DNA of 6,894 nucleotides, taken from contig CALKXX010000086.1 of the NCBI GenBank assembly GCA_938003725.1, positions 1-6,894 of the forward strand, read 5' to 3'. Below are positions 6,084 through 6,894 of this stretch, one piece after another. Position 1 is the first letter of the stretch. Every line of letters begins with the position of its first letter. The notes under the pieces were generated by a model. It did not search any database and was not told the origin of the DNA. It saw only the letters and a list, made by a program, of their open reading frames with translations. Source of the stretch: an uncultured Sphingomonadaceae bacterium. GTDB taxonomy: Bacteria > Pseudomonadota > Alphaproteobacteria > Sphingomonadales > Sphingomonadaceae. Position numbers and translations under genes: made by a program.

Positions 6084-6894
6084 ATGAATATTTCGGATTG
6101 CCATAATGTGAACGACTTTCGCACGCTCGCACAAAAGCGCCTGCCCTTTCCGATCTTCGACTATATCGACGGTGCTGCCGATGATGAAGTGACACGGCGA
6201 CGGAACACAGAGTCCTATGAAAGCTGCGACCTGATCCCCAATGTATTGGCGGGCGTGCAAGATATTGACATGACTGTTACGGTGATGGGCCAAAAGCTGG
6301 CTATGCCGCTTTTCCTGTCTCCAACCGCTCTCCAACGTCTATTCCATTGGCAGGGGGAACGGGCGGTGGCACGGGCAGCGGAAAAATTTGAGACCTTCTT
6401 TGGTATTTCTTCGCTGGCAACCGTTAGCATCGAGGAGATCGGTTCTGCGATCAACACTCCCAAAATGTTCCAACTCTATGTGCACAAGGACAAGGGCCTC
6501 AACAAATCGATGGTCGATCGGTGCAAAGCTGCGCGGTTCGACGCGCTAACCTTAACTGTTGATACGATTGTTGGCGGCAATCGCGAACGTTGTCTGCGCT
6601 CTGGCTTTACCAGTCCGCCCAAAATTACCCCGACCAGTTTGTGGAGCTATGCCGCAAAACCCGCTTGGGGCTTGAACTATTTGTTCCGCGAAAAGTTCGA
6701 GCTTTCCAATCTAAAAGACCATGTTTCGGAAGGCACCAGTGTGCCAAAATCGGTAGCGGATTACTTTACAAATATGCTTGATCAGTCCCTCGACTGGAAA
6801 ATGGCGGAGGACATTCGCAAGGATTGGGGCGGGGAATTTTGCCTGAAGGGTATCATGTCCGTCGAGGACGCGCGGCGTGCGGTTGATATAGGTG
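6084..6894 (+). CDS. lldD: FMN-dependent 2-hydroxyacid (L-lactate type) dehydrogenase, C-terminus beyond window
   Basis: The first 270 residues of a family of about 380 are present; the frame is open to the window edge. These flavoenzymes oxidise L-2-hydroxyacids such as L-lactate to 2-oxoacids on FMN, passing electrons to the respiratory chain or to oxygen. Seen here, with roles inferred from glycolate oxidase: FDYIDGAADDE (25-35) with substrate-binding Tyr27; SPTALQRLFH (79-88), the flavin loop; Ser109/Ser110; FQLYVHKD (129-136) with Gln130 and Tyr132; LTLTVDTIVGGNRER (155-169) with Thr158, Asp160 and Arg167; and CLKGIMSVEDA (253-263) with FMN-contacting Lys255. The motif with the catalytic His and substrate Arg (usually SNHGGRQL) lies beyond the window. 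Residue 170, usually Asp in the RERD version, is Cys. Residues 181-235 form the long variable loop that in relatives covers the active site or contacts the membrane. The start has AAAGGA four bases upstream. The lldD symbol is tentative, since the substrate could be lactate, mandelate, glycolate or another hydroxyacid. Confidence 0.88.
   Translation, partial: MNISDCHNVNDFRTLAQKRLPFPIFDYIDGAADDEVTRRRNTESYESCDLIPNVLAGVQDIDMTVTVMGQKLAMPLFLSPTALQRLFHWQGERAVARAAEKFETFFGISSLATVSIEEIGSAINTPKMFQLYVHKDKGLNKSMVDRCKAARFDALTLTVDTIVGGNRERCLRSGFTSPPKITPTSLWSYAAKPAWGLNYLFREKFELSNLKDHVSEGTSVPKSVADYFTNMLDQSLDWKMAEDIRKDWGGEFCLKGIMSVEDARRAVDIG

Noticed and set aside
6590..6781. 63-codon plus-strand frame within the dehydrogenase
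   Set aside because: The FMN dehydrogenase reads through here in another frame with conserved motifs on both sides.
1..6894. Mobile element, CRISPR array, tRNA or defence system
   Set aside because: There are no transposase or integrase motifs, spaced repeats, tRNA-like cloverleafs or known defence domains on either strand.

Overview
The window looks like an ordinary chromosomal stretch from an alphaproteobacterium, most likely a sphingomonad (Sphingomonadales) of moderate GC. The strongest taxonomic hint is a lipoprotein of the DUF4893 type, a family I associate with that order. It sits beside a secreted M20D amidohydrolase, a YpfJ-type membrane zinc peptidase, a CreD-type membrane protein and an FMN-dependent 2-hydroxyacid dehydrogenase. 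The assignment rests on recalled family motifs, not on a search.

Layout. Bases 1-68 probably hold the tail of a gene that ends just inside the window (+). Bases 69-323 are AT-rich and non-coding, with a CtrA-like half-site pair and a GANTC methylation site. An unrecognised acidic, proline/alanine-rich exported or membrane-anchored protein follows (324-779, +). It meets, tail to tail, a three-gene minus-strand group transcribed in the order DUF4893 lipoprotein (3360-2596), M20D amidohydrolase (2527-1199), small secreted two-cysteine protein (1193-795). The last two are only 5 nt apart and are probably co-translated. A 200-bp divergent control region (3361-3562) separates this group from the zinc peptidase (3563-4483, +). 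That gene converges on the creD-like gene (5958-4543, -), with a 10-bp perfect hairpin between the two stop codons. A second divergent region (5959-6083) separates creD from the FMN-dependent dehydrogenase (6084 onward, +), which is cut by the window end before its catalytic His motif.

Functional picture. Almost every complete product is predicted to act in the envelope: two secreted or lipidated proteins around a periplasmic hydrolase, a membrane-anchored metallopeptidase and a polytopic membrane protein. The dehydrogenase is the only clearly cytosolic or membrane-peripheral enzyme. I see no mobile element, CRISPR array, tRNA, rRNA or defence system. The best candidates for a second look are the coupled amidohydrolase/small-protein pair, the unrecognised acidic protein, and the inverted repeats in the two divergent control regions. 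Several genes have in-frame upstream extensions that look spurious; the starts given here were chosen on ribosome-binding sites and on where family homology or signal sequences begin.
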